From NCBI GenBank assembly GCA_040954595.2, contig CM082596.2, positions 3,348,001-3,412,000 on the forward strand: DNA of 64,000 bases, read 5' to 3'. This stretch comes from Balanoglossus misakiensis. Lineage: Eukaryota; Hemichordata. Under the pieces are notes generated by a model. That model worked only from the letters and a program-made list of their open reading frames with translations. It was not told the origin of the DNA and did not search any database. Positions 62,951 through 64,000 of the stretch are shown piece after piece. The translations under genes were made by a program, and so were the position numbers. The first letter of the stretch is position 1, and each line of letters opens with the position of its first letter.

Positions 62951-63005
62951 GGCTCGGTCTCATTATAGTCAGTACTGTTAAAACTAACTATAATGAGACC
63001 CAGCC
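62951..63005. repeat. 19-bp stem-loop
   Basis: 62951-62969 (GGCTCGGTCTCATTATAGT) pairs with 62987-63005 with one mismatch around a 17-nt loop. It could be a mini-element or a fossil of one. No coding context. Confidence 0.65.
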
Positions 63006-64000
63006 TAATGAAATCTTGAATGTTTTATGGAGAAAAGGGGACATATATCACATTGCAGTTACCCCTTTGTTACATAGCCTATTTGTTGATTGATCCCCCG
63101 AGACGGTAGCAGAGCTGTTCTGTATGGGACAATTTTGGATCAGATTCACTCCATCTCTGACGTTTTTGTGTGTAATGTGAGATGACCTTGCAAATAAAAT
63201 TTAACACAATCTTGTCAGATATTTTCCAAATTAACCATACTTTAATTCAAAGATCCATAACACCAACAACAGATATTATATGTATCCATGGGGTTATTGG
63301 GCATTTGGCCATGTCATAGGATGCAGAATAGAAATTGAAACACACGACAAAAATACGGCACTATCGTCAAAACTCAATTAAGTGATACAGCAACATGTAT
63401 TCCTGTGACAATATTGAAAGTGGGCATTACAGACGGGGATAGAAATCTCTTTTCTGATATTACTTTCAGATAGTCACTTTCCACAGCCAAAGTCAGAGAC
63501 AATGTCTATGTCTTACTCAATACACATGTCAAAGATGTGAGTCAGAGTTTGATAGCTACAATACCTTCAAGTACACTTTGTGTTTTCTGTTGACATCTTC
63601 CAAAAGTACATTTCAAACAATTTCTTCCAAAAGCAGTTTTTTCTGAGCAACTCAAACAATTTTGTTTTTCAAAGCAACAATTTGAAAATTCAACCATAAT
63701 AGACTGGTCTACCAAATAAATCATATTGCTTAAATGTTCACATAACTACATTGTACATGTACATGAGCATTATTTTAAAAAAAGATCGCAAATAATGAAA
63801 AAACTCCTTAAATATACATCAAATGGTTTCATGGTTAAATTAATGCTAGCATATTTTAGGCTACTCTCTTTCAAATGAAAATTCAACTTAACTGGTCAGT
63901 TTCATTGGCTTGGAATAGACATTTTCCTATAATTCATCATGATCTGCATAATGAACAGTAATTTTCCACCAATCTCTGAGTTGCTGCACGCGACTCCAGT
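63006..64000. other. Non-coding right end of the window
   Basis: AT-rich. I see no exon, repeat array or RNA gene. The short minus-strand frame at 63542-63724 has no recognisable similarity. Confidence 0.5.

Overview
The window is animal nuclear DNA. It has many small exons with GT-AG introns, a KLF6/7-type transcription factor, a C2H2 zinc-finger gene, and a multi-domain adhesion-type G-protein-coupled receptor. Its AT-rich non-coding DNA also carries a tRNA-like fragment, a retroelement fragment and a very large satellite. The receptor architecture and intron-rich genes fit an invertebrate such as a hemichordate, lancelet, echinoderm or lophotrochozoan. I cannot name the species from sequence alone.

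Layout. (1) 1-7.9 kb: a Krüppel-like factor of the KLF6/7 group on the minus strand. Coding exon 1 (7358-7459) and exon 2 (1836-2403) are present; the exons for fingers 2 and 3 lie beyond the left edge. CCAAT boxes and a perfect CArG box lie upstream of its start. (2) 7.9-11.4 kb: intergenic DNA with a long (CAT)n microsatellite. (3) 11.4-15.9 kb: a plus-strand gene for a 734-residue protein with 11 C2H2 fingers and AT-hook-like motifs, assembled from four coding exons, with a hairpin element in its 5' intron. (4) 16.2-28.3 kb: a plus-strand gene of 24 coding exons that join in frame into a 1027-residue receptor. It has a signal peptide, C-type lectin domain, Sushi domain, calcium-binding EGF, hormone-receptor-like domain, GAIN/GPS with a degenerate cleavage site, seven membrane helices and a charged tail. 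Its last intron holds an inserted mosaic of about 3.7 kb: three scrambled pieces of the zinc-finger gene located 10 kb upstream, plus a minus-strand retroelement gag-like fragment. The mosaic is bounded by a 91-bp direct repeat. (5) 29.05-62.72 kb: about 33.7 kb of one 88-bp satellite, roughly 380 copies. It is split into two arms of opposite orientation that meet at a 9-nt spacer at 46078-46086. The arms carry private variants and several levels of higher-order repeat. (6) 62.7-64 kb: non-coding DNA with a tRNA-like fragment and a hairpin.

The three genes show no shared pathway. The most notable content is structural: the giant inverted satellite array, the tandem repeats beside the receptor gene that look like its distant relatives, and the shuffled zinc-finger fragments captured in the receptor's last intron.
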